64,000 nucleotides of DNA from Salipiger marinus. GTDB lineage: Bacteria; Pseudomonadota; Alphaproteobacteria; Rhodobacterales; Rhodobacteraceae. Below are positions 16,804-25,189 of the stretch, piece after piece. Numbering within the stretch: position 1 is the stretch's first letter; the number at the start of each line of letters is the position of its first letter. A program made the translations under genes and the position numbers. The stretch lies in assembly GCF_900100085.1 (NCBI RefSeq), contig NZ_FNEJ01000026.1:1-64000 (forward strand). Reading direction: 5' to 3'. Under the pieces are notes generated by a model. That model was not told where the DNA came from. It was given only the letters and a program-made list of their open reading frames with translations, and searched no databases.

Positions 16804-17642
16804 CCGGCGCCCAGCATCTGGGCGAGGCGCTGCGCCTTCTGGCCCATGCGGGGGTGCCCGATGCCGCCCGCGATGCCCGCCGCCTGCTGGCCCATGCGCT
16901 TGATCTGTCGCCCGCGCGGCTGACGCTGGCGCTGCCCGACCCGCTGCCCCCCGAAGTGGCGGAGCGGTTCCATGCGCTGGTCGCCCGCCGCGCCGCGCGC
17001 GAACCGGTGTCGCATCTGACCGGGCGGCGTGCCTTTTATGGTCGCGATTTCCATGTCACGCCGGATGTGCTGGATCCGCGCCCCGAAACCGAAACGCTGA
17101 TCGGCGCGGCGCTGGAGCGGCGCTTTGCCCGGGTGCTGGATCTGGGCACCGGCTCGGGCTGCATCCTGCTGACCCTGCTGGCGGAACGGCGGCAGGCCAA
17201 GGGGATCGGCACCGATCTGTCGGATCCGGCGCTGGCGGTGGCGCAGCGCAATGCCGCAGCGCTGGGTCTGACCCCGCGCGCCCGCTTCGCGCAGGGCAGC
17301 TGGTGGGATGCGGTGGAGCCCGAGGCCCGCTTCGATCTGATCGTGTCGAACCCGCCCTATATCGCGCAGGCCGAACTTTCCGGTCTCGCGCCCGAGGTGC
17401 TGGACCATGAACCGCGCATGGCGCTGACCGATGATGCCGACGGGCTCTCCGCCTATCGCGTCCTTGCGGCGGGTGCGCTGCGGCATCTGGCGGCGGGCGG
17501 CGCGCTGATGGTCGAAATCGGCCCGCTGCAGGGTGATGCGGTGGCCGGACTTTTTGCCGCAGCCGGGCTCTGCGACATCGCGGTGCTGCCCGATCTGGAC
17601 GGGCGCAGCCGGGTCGTCAGCGGGCGCCTGCAAGCGGTTTGA
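16800..17642 (+). CDS. prmC: Release factor glutamine methyltransferase
   Basis: This 280-residue SAM-dependent methyltransferase (HemK/PrmC) methylates the glutamine of the GGQ motif in RF1 and RF2. Visible motifs are the SAM-binding [13 protein letters not shown], the substrate-glutamine pocket SNPPYIA, and the N-terminal helical domain with [11 protein letters not shown] leading into it. The start overlaps the prfA stop by 4 nt. A weak terminator-like hairpin follows at 17674-17694. Confidence 0.95.
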   Translation: MTGAQHLGEALRLLAHAGVPDAARDARRLLAHALDLSPARLTLALPDPLPPEVAERFHALVARRAAREPVSHLTGRRAFYGRDFHVTPDVLDPRPETETLIGAALERRFARVLDLGTGSGCILLTLLAERRQAKGIGTDLSDPALAVAQRNAAALGLTPRARFAQGSWWDAVEPEARFDLIVSNPPYIAQAELSGLAPEVLDHEPRMALTDDADGLSAYRVLAAGALRHLAAGGALMVEIGPLQGDAVAGLFAAAGLCDIAVLPDLDGRSRVVSGRLQAV

Positions 17643-17673
17643 CACCGGGATCCCCGGGAAATCCGGTGGAAAA

Positions 17674-17694
17674 CCGCGCATTCGCGGCGTTTTT
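17674..17694 (+). terminator. Probable terminator after prmC
   Basis: The short hairpin CCGCG-CATT-CGCGG is followed by CGTTTTT, with AAAA just before the stem, 32 nt after the prmC stop. The stem is only 5 bp, so efficiency is uncertain. Confidence 0.45.
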
Positions 17695-17698
17695 CCCT

Positions 17699-17717
17699 TG
17701 TCAGGCCCGGCCTGACA
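17699..17717. promoter_or_regulatory. Perfect 8-bp inverted repeat upstream of the DUF4167 gene
   Basis: TGTCAGGC-CCG-GCCTGACA is a perfect dyad in the 231 bp between prmC and the DUF4167 gene. It could be an operator or a second hairpin of a bipartite terminator. The rest of this spacer shows no other feature I can name. Confidence 0.35.
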
Positions 17718-17873
17718 TGGTTAGCAGGAGGGGTCGGCGCGGTGGATGCTTTACGGCGGTCCCGCCCGACACCAACCCGACATTGGTGTGACCACGGGCA
17801 GGAAGACAGCGCCGCATCCGGCGCAGCCCAGCGGTTACAGGGACAGTCAGATACAAGGCTGATAGCAGACAAG

Positions 17874-18632
17874 ATGCGATCATCGAAATCCCGCTCGCGG
17901 TCGAAGAACAACCGCAACCGCAATCCGCTTGGGAATGTTGTCAACCGCGTGTTTGACAGCAGTGGTCCCGAGGGAAAGGTGCGCGGTACACCTCAGCAGA
18001 TCATCGACAAGTATAACCAGCTGGCGCGCGACGCCTCTCTGGGCAATGACCGTGTCGCTGCGGAGAATTTTCAACAGCACGCGGAACATTACATGCGGAT
18101 GCTGTCCGAGGCCCAGAAAGAAGCGGATCAGCGCCGCGAACAGCAGGAACGCGAAAACCGCGACCGGCAGGCGCAGCGCGACCGCGACCGGGGCGACCGC
18201 AGCGACCGTGACCCGCAGCAGCAGGGCCGCAGCGATCAGGATGACGGCGCCGAAAACGCCGCACCCGCCGCAGCCCCGCAGCCGCCGCGCGAACCGGAGC
18301 AGCCGCAGCGCGCCACGCCCGGCTTTGGCGACCAGCCCGACGTGCTGGATCTGGGCGCGGATGACAGCGAAAGCGGTCTGGTGGAAACGCCCGAGGACCG
18401 CGCCGAGGTCAAGCCGGAGCCTGCCGCCGAACGCCCCGCGCCGCGCTCGCGCAGCCGTGGCGGCGCCAAGCCCGCGCCGAAACCCGCCGACGCCGCAGAG
18501 CCCGCGGCAGAGCAGGCCGCACCCAAATCCGAGGACAAGCCGAAGCGCCCGCGCAAGCCGCGCAGCCGCAAGTCCGACACCGCGGCTGATGCCGCGCCCT
18601 CGGCCAGTTCGGCACCCGACGCGGCGGAATAA
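17874..18632 (+). CDS. DUF4167 domain protein
   Basis: The protein has 252 residues. The conserved DUF4167 region is the first 80 residues: a basic RSSKSRSRSKNNRNR tract, NRVFDSSGPEGKVRGT, then YNQLARDASLGNDRVAAEN, characteristic of alphaproteobacteria. The rest is low complexity: an acidic/arginine-rich charged stretch and long Ala/Pro/Lys-rich segments that look disordered. The basic head suggests nucleic-acid binding, but this is inference. ATG 17874 starts exactly at the conserved head. A strong hairpin terminator follows at 18659-18685. Confidence 0.85.
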   Translation: MRSSKSRSRSKNNRNRNPLGNVVNRVFDSSGPEGKVRGTPQQIIDKYNQLARDASLGNDRVAAENFQQHAEHYMRMLSEAQKEADQRREQQERENRDRQAQRDRDRGDRSDRDPQQQGRSDQDDGAENAAPAAAPQPPREPEQPQRATPGFGDQPDVLDLGADDSESGLVETPEDRAEVKPEPAAERPAPRSRSRGGAKPAPKPADAAEPAAEQAAPKSEDKPKRPRKPRSRKSDTAADAAPSASSAPDAAE

Positions 18633-18658
18633 CGCCGCCACCGGCTGCTGCAGACAGG

Positions 18659-18685
18659 AAGGCCCCGCCGCAAGGACGGGGCCTT
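18659..18685. terminator. Bidirectional-looking terminator between the DUF4167 gene and ksgA
   Basis: A 9-bp stem, AAGGCCCCG with CGGGGCCTT, around a 9-base loop, lies between two convergent genes. It can end transcription from either side, although the T-runs are short. Confidence 0.65.
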
Positions 18686-18718
18686 CTGCTGTCTGGTGGT
18701 CTTGCCGTTACGGCCGGA

Positions 18719-19558
18719 TCAGCGCGCCAGTTCGCGGGCCAGACGGCAGAACTGCTCCAGCGACACCTGTTCGGCGCGTTCGGTGGGAGCGATGCCCGCC
18801 GCTTCCAGCCGCGCCTCGATATCGGGGGCGAGCCCCTTCAGCGCTGCGCGCAGCATCTTGCGGCGCTGGTTGAAGGCGGCGGCCACCAGCCGCTCCAGCA
18901 CCGCCGCATCGGCGGGATAGCGCGGCTCGGGCAGGGCCTTCAGATGCACCACCGCCGAGGAAACCTTGGGCGGCGGGGTAAAGGCTTCGGGCGGCAGGGA
19001 CAGCACGATGCGCGCCTCGCAGCGCCACTGCACCAGCAGCGCCAGCCGACCATAGGCCTTGGATCCCGGCTGCGCCACGATCCGCTCGGCCACCTCGCGC
19101 TGGAACATCAGGGTCAGCGTGCTCCAGACCGGCGGCCAGTCGCGCGGCGTCAGCCAGCGCACCAGCAGTTCGGTGCCGACATTATAGGGCAGGTTGGCAC
19201 AGATCGCGATGGGCGGGCGCAGATGCGCCAGCGCGTCCACCTCCAGCGCATCGCCGGAAATCACCTCCAGCCGCCCGGGATAGGCGGCGGCGATCTCGGC
19301 CAGCGCGGGCAGGCAGCGGCTGTCCTTTTCCACCGCCAGCACCCGGCGCGCGCCCTCGGCCAGAAGCCCGCGGGTCAACCCGCCGGGGCCGGGCCCGACC
19401 TCCAGCACGTCCATGCCCGACAGATCCCCCGCCGCCCGCGCGATCCGCGCGGTCAGATTGAGATCCAGCAGAAAATTCTGCCCCAGCGATTTCTTGGCGC
19501 TCAGCCCGTGGCTGGCGATCACCTCGCGCAGCGGCGGCAGCCCGTCAATGGCGGCCAT
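18719..19558 (-). CDS. rsmA (ksgA): 16S rRNA (adenine1518-N6/adenine1519-N6)-dimethyltransferase
   Basis: This 279-residue rRNA methyltransferase dimethylates two adjacent adenines at the 3' end of 16S rRNA, a late step in small-subunit assembly. Motifs: [11 protein letters not shown] at the N-terminus, the SAM loop [14 protein letters not shown], and the catalytic ANLPYNVGT (N-L-P-Y). It follows lptF-lptG-lptD-surA-pdxA on the same strand, the order also known from gamma-proteobacteria. A 207 bp repeat-rich spacer separates it from pdxA, so it may have its own promoter. Confidence 0.95.
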   Translation of the reverse strand: MAAIDGLPPLREVIASHGLSAKKSLGQNFLLDLNLTARIARAAGDLSGMDVLEVGPGPGGLTRGLLAEGARRVLAVEKDSRCLPALAEIAAAYPGRLEVISGDALEVDALAHLRPPIAICANLPYNVGTELLVRWLTPRDWPPVWSTLTLMFQREVAERIVAQPGSKAYGRLALLVQWRCEARIVLSLPPEAFTPPPKVSSAVVHLKALPEPRYPADAAVLERLVAAAFNQRRKMLRAALKGLAPDIEARLEAAGIAPTERAEQVSLEQFCRLARELAR

Positions 19559-19600
19559 GGCTCACCTCGTCTCCTGTGGCGCGGCAGGCTGCCTCCGCCG

Positions 19601-19752
19601 CTTCTTCTTGGCAAAAATATCCCGGGGGAGTCCGCCCCCGGCGGACAGGGGCAGAGCCCCCTTCTTCTCGTCTTGTCCGTCTTTGACGGACGGGGGCAGA
19701 GCCCCCTTCGTCAAGTCCTGTCCGCCCATGTCGGACGGGGGCAGAGCCCCCA
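19601..19752 (-). repeat. Dispersed GC-rich repeat, copy 3, expanded to three tandem hairpin units
   Basis: Three successive units (about 19631-19661, 19674-19706, 19719-19751) each carry a GTCCG/CGGAC or TCCGCC/GGCGGA stem and a GGGGCAGAGCCCC palindrome. The outer flank has CTTGGCAAAAATATCCCGGG. It begins 14 nt after the pdxA stop, in the same polarity, and fills the pdxA-ksgA spacer. It is too short and too structured to be CRISPR. Confidence 0.8.
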
Positions 19753-19765
19753 AACTCCAGACCCT

Positions 19766-20734
19766 TCATCCCCGGCCCAAGGACAGGTCCCGCGCCATGC
19801 GCAGGGCGGCGAGGGTCGAGGCGACATTGGCCAGCCCCTTGCCGGCGATGTCAAAGGCGGTGCCGTGATCGGGCGAGGTGCGCACGAAGGGCAGGCCCAG
19901 CGTCACGTTCACCCCCTCGTCAAACCCCAGCGTCTTGACCGGGATCAGCGCCTGATCGTGATACATGCAGACCGCCACGTCATAGCGGGCGCGGGCGGCG
20001 GCGTGGAACATGGTGTCGGCGGGCAGGGGGCCGCGCAGATCCAGCCCCTCGGCGCGCAGCCGTTCCAGCACCGGGGTGATCAGCGTCATCTCCTCATGGC
20101 CCATGCGCCCGCCTTCGCCCGCATGCGGGTTGAGCCCGGCGACGGCGATGCGGGGCTGCGGCACGCCAAAGCCCGCCATGGCGTCATGGGTCAGCCGCAG
20201 CCGCGCCTCCAGCAGCGCGGGGGTCAGGGCGGCGGGCACGTCGGACAGCGCGATATGGATGGTGATGGGCACCACCTTCAGCGCATCGCAGGCCAGCATC
20301 ATCACCACCTCGGGCACGCCGCCCAGATGCGCCAGAAATTCGGTATGGCCGGGAAAGGCAAAGCCGCAGCCTTCGGCCAGCGCCTGTTTGGAAATGGGCA
20401 GGGTGCAGAGCGCCGCCGCCTCGCCGCTCTGGCAGGCCGCAACACCGCGTTCGATCGCGGCGACCACGCCCGCCGCCTGCGCGGGCTGCGGCGTGCCGGG
20501 CACGCGGGGGCCGGGCATGTCGAGCGCCAGCACCGGCAGGCCGCGGGCCGAGGCCGCGACCGCCTCTCGCGGATGGTCCACGATCACATGCGGCACCCGG
20601 CCCGGCAGATGTCCGGGCGCGCCGATCCAGAAAAACGGCAGGCTGTCGCGCAGCGCCTCCCATGCCGCTTCGGCAAGTTCGGGGCCGATGCCCGAAGGTT
20701 CGCCGCAGCTGAGCGCGATGGGGGCCGGGCTCAT
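19766..20734 (-). CDS. pdxA: 4-hydroxythreonine-4-phosphate dehydrogenase
   Basis: This 322-residue NAD-dependent dehydrogenase acts in pyridoxal 5'-phosphate biosynthesis, oxidising 4-phosphohydroxy-L-threonine before ring closure by PdxJ. The N-terminus ALSCGEPSGIGPELA is diagnostic. Metal-ligand histidines lie in FPGHTEFLA, YHDQALIPVKTLGFD and the C-terminal RTSPDHGTAFDIAGKG. Its ATG overlaps the surA stop (ATGA, 20731-20734). In the same operon as LptD and SurA, the link is genomic rather than biochemical. Confidence 0.95.
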   Translation of the reverse strand: MSPAPIALSCGEPSGIGPELAEAAWEALRDSLPFFWIGAPGHLPGRVPHVIVDHPREAVAASARGLPVLALDMPGPRVPGTPQPAQAAGVVAAIERGVAACQSGEAAALCTLPISKQALAEGCGFAFPGHTEFLAHLGGVPEVVMMLACDALKVVPITIHIALSDVPAALTPALLEARLRLTHDAMAGFGVPQPRIAVAGLNPHAGEGGRMGHEEMTLITPVLERLRAEGLDLRGPLPADTMFHAAARARYDVAVCMYHDQALIPVKTLGFDEGVNVTLGLPFVRTSPDHGTAFDIAGKGLANVASTLAALRMARDLSLGRG

Positions 20735-21948
20735 CGCTCCACGATGCGCGCATCGGCGCGCAGCTGGGCCAGATAGCTGTCGGCAAGCTGGCTGAGACGC
20801 TGGTTGCGCAGCCCGTTCAGCACCTGATCGCGATCCGCGCCTTCGGCCACGGCAGAGGTGCGGTTGCACAGCATCAGGAACACCAGCGTCTGGCCATTGG
20901 CGCGGGTCAGCGCGGTGGAAACCTCGCCGGGATCGAGCTTCGACAGCTCATAGGCGACATCGGTGGGGATCTCGGCGGGGGGCAGGGTCACCCGTTCCAG
21001 CACCTCGGGCGGCTGGCCCTTGGCCGCGCCGTAAAGATCGTCGCAGCGGTCGACCTGACTGGCGAGCACGCGGGCGCGGGCCAGCGTTTCGGCAGAGCGC
21101 CCGCCGGGCAGGTAATAGGCGGCATAATCCACCGACGCGACCTCTGCCGGGGTGTAGCCCGACTCCTCCAGCCCGCGCAGCTGGAACAGCGCGATGGCAC
21201 CGGGGATCGGGATGGGCTGGGTCACCTCGCCGGGCGCAAGCCCGAGGATCAGCGGCTGCAGCACCGGCGGCAGTTCGGTCAGATCTTGCCACGGCAGGCG
21301 CCCGCCTTCGCCACGGGTGGCGGTGGCGGAATATTCGCGGGCCTGCGCGGAAAATTCGGATTCCGACCGCATCTGCGCGATGCGGCTGGCGCGGGCGCGC
21401 ACGGCCTCTTCCTGACCCGCCGGCATCGGCATGATGATTTCCGACAGCAGCACCCGCACGTCGGACCCGCCGCCGCTGCGCGACAGGGCGCGGTCGATCT
21501 CGGCCTCCGAGACATCGGCGCGGGCCTGAAACCGCGCGCGCACCAGTTCGCGCCATGCAAAGCCCGCCCGCACGAAATCGCGGAAGGTTTCCTCGGCCAC
21601 GCCGCCCTGCGCCAGTGCCGCCAGAAACTCCTCGCGGCTGAGATTGGCGCGGCCCGCGAATTCGGTCATGCCGTCCAGCACCTGTTCCTCGGTGGGGTCG
21701 ATCCCGGCATCAAGGGCGGCCTGCATCCGCAGCCGGTCGTCGATCAGCTGCTGGCGGGCTTCGGTCTGCGGATCGCCGGGCTGGTTCAGCACCTCGATCA
21801 TGCGGGCGCGCTGGTCGATCTCGTAATTGGTGATGACCATGTCATCGACCTGGATCGCCGGGGAGAAAAGACCCTGCGCGGGCGCCATGGCGGGGGACAG
21901 GGCAAGCCCTGCAGCCAGAATCACGCTGCGGAAAAGGCGGGCGGACAT
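20731..21948 (-). CDS. surA: Periplasmic chaperone/peptidyl-prolyl isomerase SurA
   Basis: This 405-residue protein has a signal peptide (SARLFRSVILAAGLALSPAMAPA) and the SurA N-terminal domain (IQVDDMVITNYEIDQRARM). A parvulin domain follows around residues 170-280 (VLLSEIIMPMP, GEGGRLPWQDLTELPP, GEVTQPIPIPGAIALFQL), then a C-terminal helix. SurA escorts outer-membrane proteins, LptD among them. The start is placed at 21948, where it overlaps the lptD stop (TGATG); a methionine 3 codons upstream is less likely. Confidence 0.9.
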   Translation of the reverse strand: MSARLFRSVILAAGLALSPAMAPAQGLFSPAIQVDDMVITNYEIDQRARMIEVLNQPGDPQTEARQQLIDDRLRMQAALDAGIDPTEEQVLDGMTEFAGRANLSREEFLAALAQGGVAEETFRDFVRAGFAWRELVRARFQARADVSEAEIDRALSRSGGGSDVRVLLSEIIMPMPAGQEEAVRARASRIAQMRSESEFSAQAREYSATATRGEGGRLPWQDLTELPPVLQPLILGLAPGEVTQPIPIPGAIALFQLRGLEESGYTPAEVASVDYAAYYLPGGRSAETLARARVLASQVDRCDDLYGAAKGQPPEVLERVTLPPAEIPTDVAYELSKLDPGEVSTALTRANGQTLVFLMLCNRTSAVAEGADRDQVLNGLRNQRLSQLADSYLAQLRADARIVER

Positions 21949-24098
21949 CACTTGCATGTGCGTCGATACTCCTTGGCGCTTTCCGCAGTGCCGAACCCAG
22001 TCAGCGCCACGGTCAGGCCGAAATCGGTGGACGGTTCCAGGTTAGTGGAGGAGGCAAACCGGCGCGAGACCGAAAAGCCCACCTGGACGCATTCGTTGCG
22101 GTATTGCAGGCCAAGGGCCGCGCGGTCAAGCCGCTGGTCGGCAAGGTCGTAGCGCCATTCGGTGTCGCCGGTCCAGTTGGCATCGATCCGCCACGTGCCG
22201 TCCAGCGACCATTCGGCCTGCGTCTCGTCGCGGTCTTCCTCGGGATCGTTGACCAGCAGCACATAGGAGGCGCCAAAATCCAGCCGGGAGTTGGACCAGC
22301 CCCCGCGCGCCTCGGCCTTGTTGAACTCGGCGCGTTCGTCCAGAAGGCCGCGCGCCGAAATGCTGAGCCCCAGCGGATTGGTGAAGCGGCCCGCCACCAG
22401 CCAGTCGGAATCGCGCGAATCAAGCCCGGAGGAGCGGGTGAACTCGTCCTCCAGCTCGTCGCGCCAGACCCGGCCCAGCACCAGACCCGTGGTCCAGCCT
22501 GCGGGGGCTTCGTGCAGCATGCGCAGGCCAGCGGCCAGCGTGCGCCCGTGCTCGCGCCGGTCGGGAGAGGAAAAGCGCTGCAGCGACAGCAGGTTGCCTT
22601 CGTCGAATTCCGGGCGGGTGCTTTCGTCATTGGGAATGTCGGGACGGCTGCCGCCGACCCAGCCGAACTGCAGCAGCGGCTCCAGCAGGGTGCGGCCCTC
22701 GGCGGCCTGCCGGACCAGCGGCCAGCGCAGATCCAGTGCCACGCCGGGGGTGGCGCGGGTCACGTCGCTTTCGGCGGAGGAGTCCTGCCGGATGGCGAAA
22801 CGGTCCACCCAAAGCTCGGTCAGCACGCCCGCGCGCAGGCCGCCGGGCAGGGTCCAGCGCCGCCGCCAGCTGGCCTCGGCGGTCAGCCGCGCCACGTCGC
22901 GCCCCAGCTCGTCCTCCTCGGACTGCCGGTAATGGCCGTGCAGATCGGTGCCCAGCCGGAACTCGCCGCCAAGCCGGGCGGGAAAGAAGCGCCGCTCATA
23001 GCCCAGATCCAGAATCCATGACGGCAGCAGCGCGTCCTGTTCGCTGGCGCGCAGCGACTGGTAATGCGTGAGCCCGGTGCGGAACAGGTCGCGCGACCGC
23101 GCCCGGCTGAGGGTCACGCTGCTGTCGAGCCGTTCAAGCGAGGCATAGTCGTAATCGTTGAGATAGGCCTCGTCGGTCACCGCCTTGAGATCGAAGTCCA
23201 GATCGAACCCGCTCCGCAGCGCAAAGCCGCCTTCGGCAAAGACATAGCCGCGCAGTTCGTCATCCAGCAGCGTGTCGCGGGTCAGCGCGCCGTTCACCTC
23301 CAGATCGCCATTGGCGAAGGCGCGGCGGTAGCGCGCTTCCAGCGTCTTGGTCACCGGCGAGACATAGGGGGTCAGCGTCACGTCCTGATGCGGGCCAAGC
23401 GGGATGAAATAGGGCAGCTTCACCCCGAAGCCCAGCAGGGTGGAACTGCGCACGCTGGGGATCAGGAAGCCGCGCGCGCGGTTCAGGGTGGGATCGGGCA
23501 GGCGCAGGCTGGGCACCCAGAACACCGGCACGTCCAGCACGCGCAGCTGCGCGCCTTCGAAATAAAGCTGGCGGGCTTCCTCGTCATGCACGACGCGCTG
23601 CGCCCGGATCTGCCACAGCGGCACTTCGTTCGGGCCGCTGACCTGACAGGAGGTGACGGCGACGCGCGACAGCTGGGTGAAACGGTCGGCCTCGCGGCGC
23701 GCCTCCACTGCGGCCAGCTGCAGCTGTTCGTCCATGATCATGCGGGCGCCCTGCAGGATGCCGTTGCGCAGGCCCTCGTCCAGTTCGGCGCTGTCGGCCA
23801 GCAGCAGGTTGCCGCTGGCATCGGTCAGCCGCAGAGGGCCTTCGATCTGCAGCGTGTCGGCCTTCTGGTCATAGGTGATGCGGCGCGCGGTCAGGCGGGT
23901 GCCGTCCTGCAGCGCCTCGACATTGCCGGTGGCGACAAGGCGGCTGCCATCTTCGACAAACACCTGATCCGCGACCAGCAGCGCGGCGCTGGACTGCGTT
24001 TCGGCGGTGGCCTGCGCGTGCAGCAGCGCGGGAAACGGCAGCGTCAGCGGCAGGCCAAGGGCCAGGGCTGCGGCAAGCGCACGGGTGCGGGGGGTCAT
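21948..24098 (-). CDS. lptD: LPS-assembly outer membrane protein LptD
   Basis: This 716-residue outer-membrane protein inserts lipopolysaccharide into the outer leaflet with LptE. It has a signal peptide (to about residue 31), an N-terminal OstA/LptA-like jellyroll (LVADQVFVEDGSRLVATGNVEAL...LTARRITYDQ, residues about 43-110), and a long C-terminal beta-barrel with alternating aromatic strands. Two cysteines appear near the ends of the barrel region (e.g. TSCQVSGPNEVP and NECVQVGFS). The ATG at 24098 overlaps the lptG stop by 4 nt, which fixes the start. Confidence 0.93.
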   Translation of the reverse strand: MTPRTRALAAALALGLPLTLPFPALLHAQATAETQSSAALLVADQVFVEDGSRLVATGNVEALQDGTRLTARRITYDQKADTLQIEGPLRLTDASGNLLLADSAELDEGLRNGILQGARMIMDEQLQLAAVEARREADRFTQLSRVAVTSCQVSGPNEVPLWQIRAQRVVHDEEARQLYFEGAQLRVLDVPVFWVPSLRLPDPTLNRARGFLIPSVRSSTLLGFGVKLPYFIPLGPHQDVTLTPYVSPVTKTLEARYRRAFANGDLEVNGALTRDTLLDDELRGYVFAEGGFALRSGFDLDFDLKAVTDEAYLNDYDYASLERLDSSVTLSRARSRDLFRTGLTHYQSLRASEQDALLPSWILDLGYERRFFPARLGGEFRLGTDLHGHYRQSEEDELGRDVARLTAEASWRRRWTLPGGLRAGVLTELWVDRFAIRQDSSAESDVTRATPGVALDLRWPLVRQAAEGRTLLEPLLQFGWVGGSRPDIPNDESTRPEFDEGNLLSLQRFSSPDRREHGRTLAAGLRMLHEAPAGWTTGLVLGRVWRDELEDEFTRSSGLDSRDSDWLVAGRFTNPLGLSISARGLLDERAEFNKAEARGGWSNSRLDFGASYVLLVNDPEEDRDETQAEWSLDGTWRIDANWTGDTEWRYDLADQRLDRAALGLQYRNECVQVGFSVSRRFASSTNLEPSTDFGLTVALTGFGTAESAKEYRRTCK

Positions 24099-25189
24099 CC
24101 TTCCTCCATCTGCAGCACCAGCCCCAACGCCAGCAGCAGCGAAGCGACGGGGGGAATCCATGCGGCAACGATCGGGTTCAGCTGCCCGTTCTCGCCGAGG
24201 ATCTGCGCAAAATTCCTGATGTAATAAAGCCCGAAGCCCAGCAGGATCGACGACAGCACCGCAACACCGGTGCGGCCCAGACGGCTGGGGCGCATGGTGA
24301 AGCCCGCCGCCACCAGCACCATGGCCACCAGAAACACCGGCTGTGCCAGTTCCATCTGCAGCCAGACCACATGGCGGCGCGCGGAAAAGCCCGCCTCCTC
24401 CAGCCCGCGGATGAAGCGGGGCAGTTCCCAGACCGGAATGGCGGAGGGCTCGCCGAAGCGGTCGCGGATGCCGTCCTGCGTCAGCGTCGAGGGCAGGCGC
24501 AGTTCGTCATAGCTTTCGGAGCCGGTTTCGGGGTTAAGGCCCGCGGTCAGCGGCCATTGCTTGGCCTTGGTCAGCAGCCAGTCGCCCCCCGACAGCCGCG
24601 CCTCCTCGGCCTCGATGCGGCGTTCGGGCCCGCCCTCGGCGGTGTAATCCACGAAGGTCACGTCATAAAGCACGGAGGCATCGGGATTGGTGCGCGCGGC
24701 GCGGATCACGATCTGGCCTTCGGGACCGCCCTGCCGCAGCCACAGGCCTTCGGGGCCGATGGACAGCACCGAGCCGCTGTCATTGCGCCATGCCTCGTCC
24801 AGATCGGCGGCGCGTTTGGAGGTGGCGGCGACGATGGGATTCAGCATGGCCACCGCCAGCAGCGCCAGCGCCAGCGCCACGCCGACCGGGCCCATCAGCG
24901 CCGCCAGACCGGAGCGGCCCGCCGCGCGGCTGACCACCAGTTCCGAACTGCGCGCGAGCGAAATGCACAGCGCCACCGTGGCGAGGATCATCACCAGCGG
25001 CAGGATGGTATAAAGCCCCTCCGGCAGCTTCAGCAGGGTGATCTGCACCACCTGCCCGAAGCTCACCGTCTCGTCGAAGCGGCGCAGCTGTTCGACCAGA
25101 TCGACCAGACCCAGAAACAGCGCGAAAACGGTGAAGATGCTGAGGAAGAACTTCAGGAAGCGCCGGGCGAAATAGAAATGCAGGATCAT
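24095..25189 (-). CDS. lptG: LPS export ABC transporter permease LptG
   Basis: This 364-residue inner-membrane permease forms the LptB2FG transporter with LptF. Six hydrophobic segments are evident: about three before residue 130 (FFLSIFTVFALFLGLV, YTILPLVMILATVALCI, GVALALALLAVAML) and three in the last 110 residues. A periplasmic jellyroll lies between them. ATGA overlaps with lptF upstream (25186-25189) and lptD downstream (24095-24098) show a tightly coupled operon. Confidence 0.93.
   Translation of the reverse strand: MILHFYFARRFLKFFLSIFTVFALFLGLVDLVEQLRRFDETVSFGQVVQITLLKLPEGLYTILPLVMILATVALCISLARSSELVVSRAAGRSGLAALMGPVGVALALALLAVAMLNPIVAATSKRAADLDEAWRNDSGSVLSIGPEGLWLRQGGPEGQIVIRAARTNPDASVLYDVTFVDYTAEGGPERRIEAEEARLSGGDWLLTKAKQWPLTAGLNPETGSESYDELRLPSTLTQDGIRDRFGEPSAIPVWELPRFIRGLEEAGFSARRHVVWLQMELAQPVFLVAMVLVAAGFTMRPSRLGRTGVAVLSSILLGFGLYYIRNFAQILGENGQLNPIVAAWIPPVASLLLALGLVLQMEEG

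Noticed and set aside
19631-19751. Tandem repeats considered as a CRISPR array
   Set aside because: Three units with imperfect repeats and spacers of only about 12 nt, part of a dispersed palindromic family; no cas genes nearby.
23064-24224. Plus-strand frame across the lptD start
   Set aside because: Antisense to lptD, with shadow-like composition.
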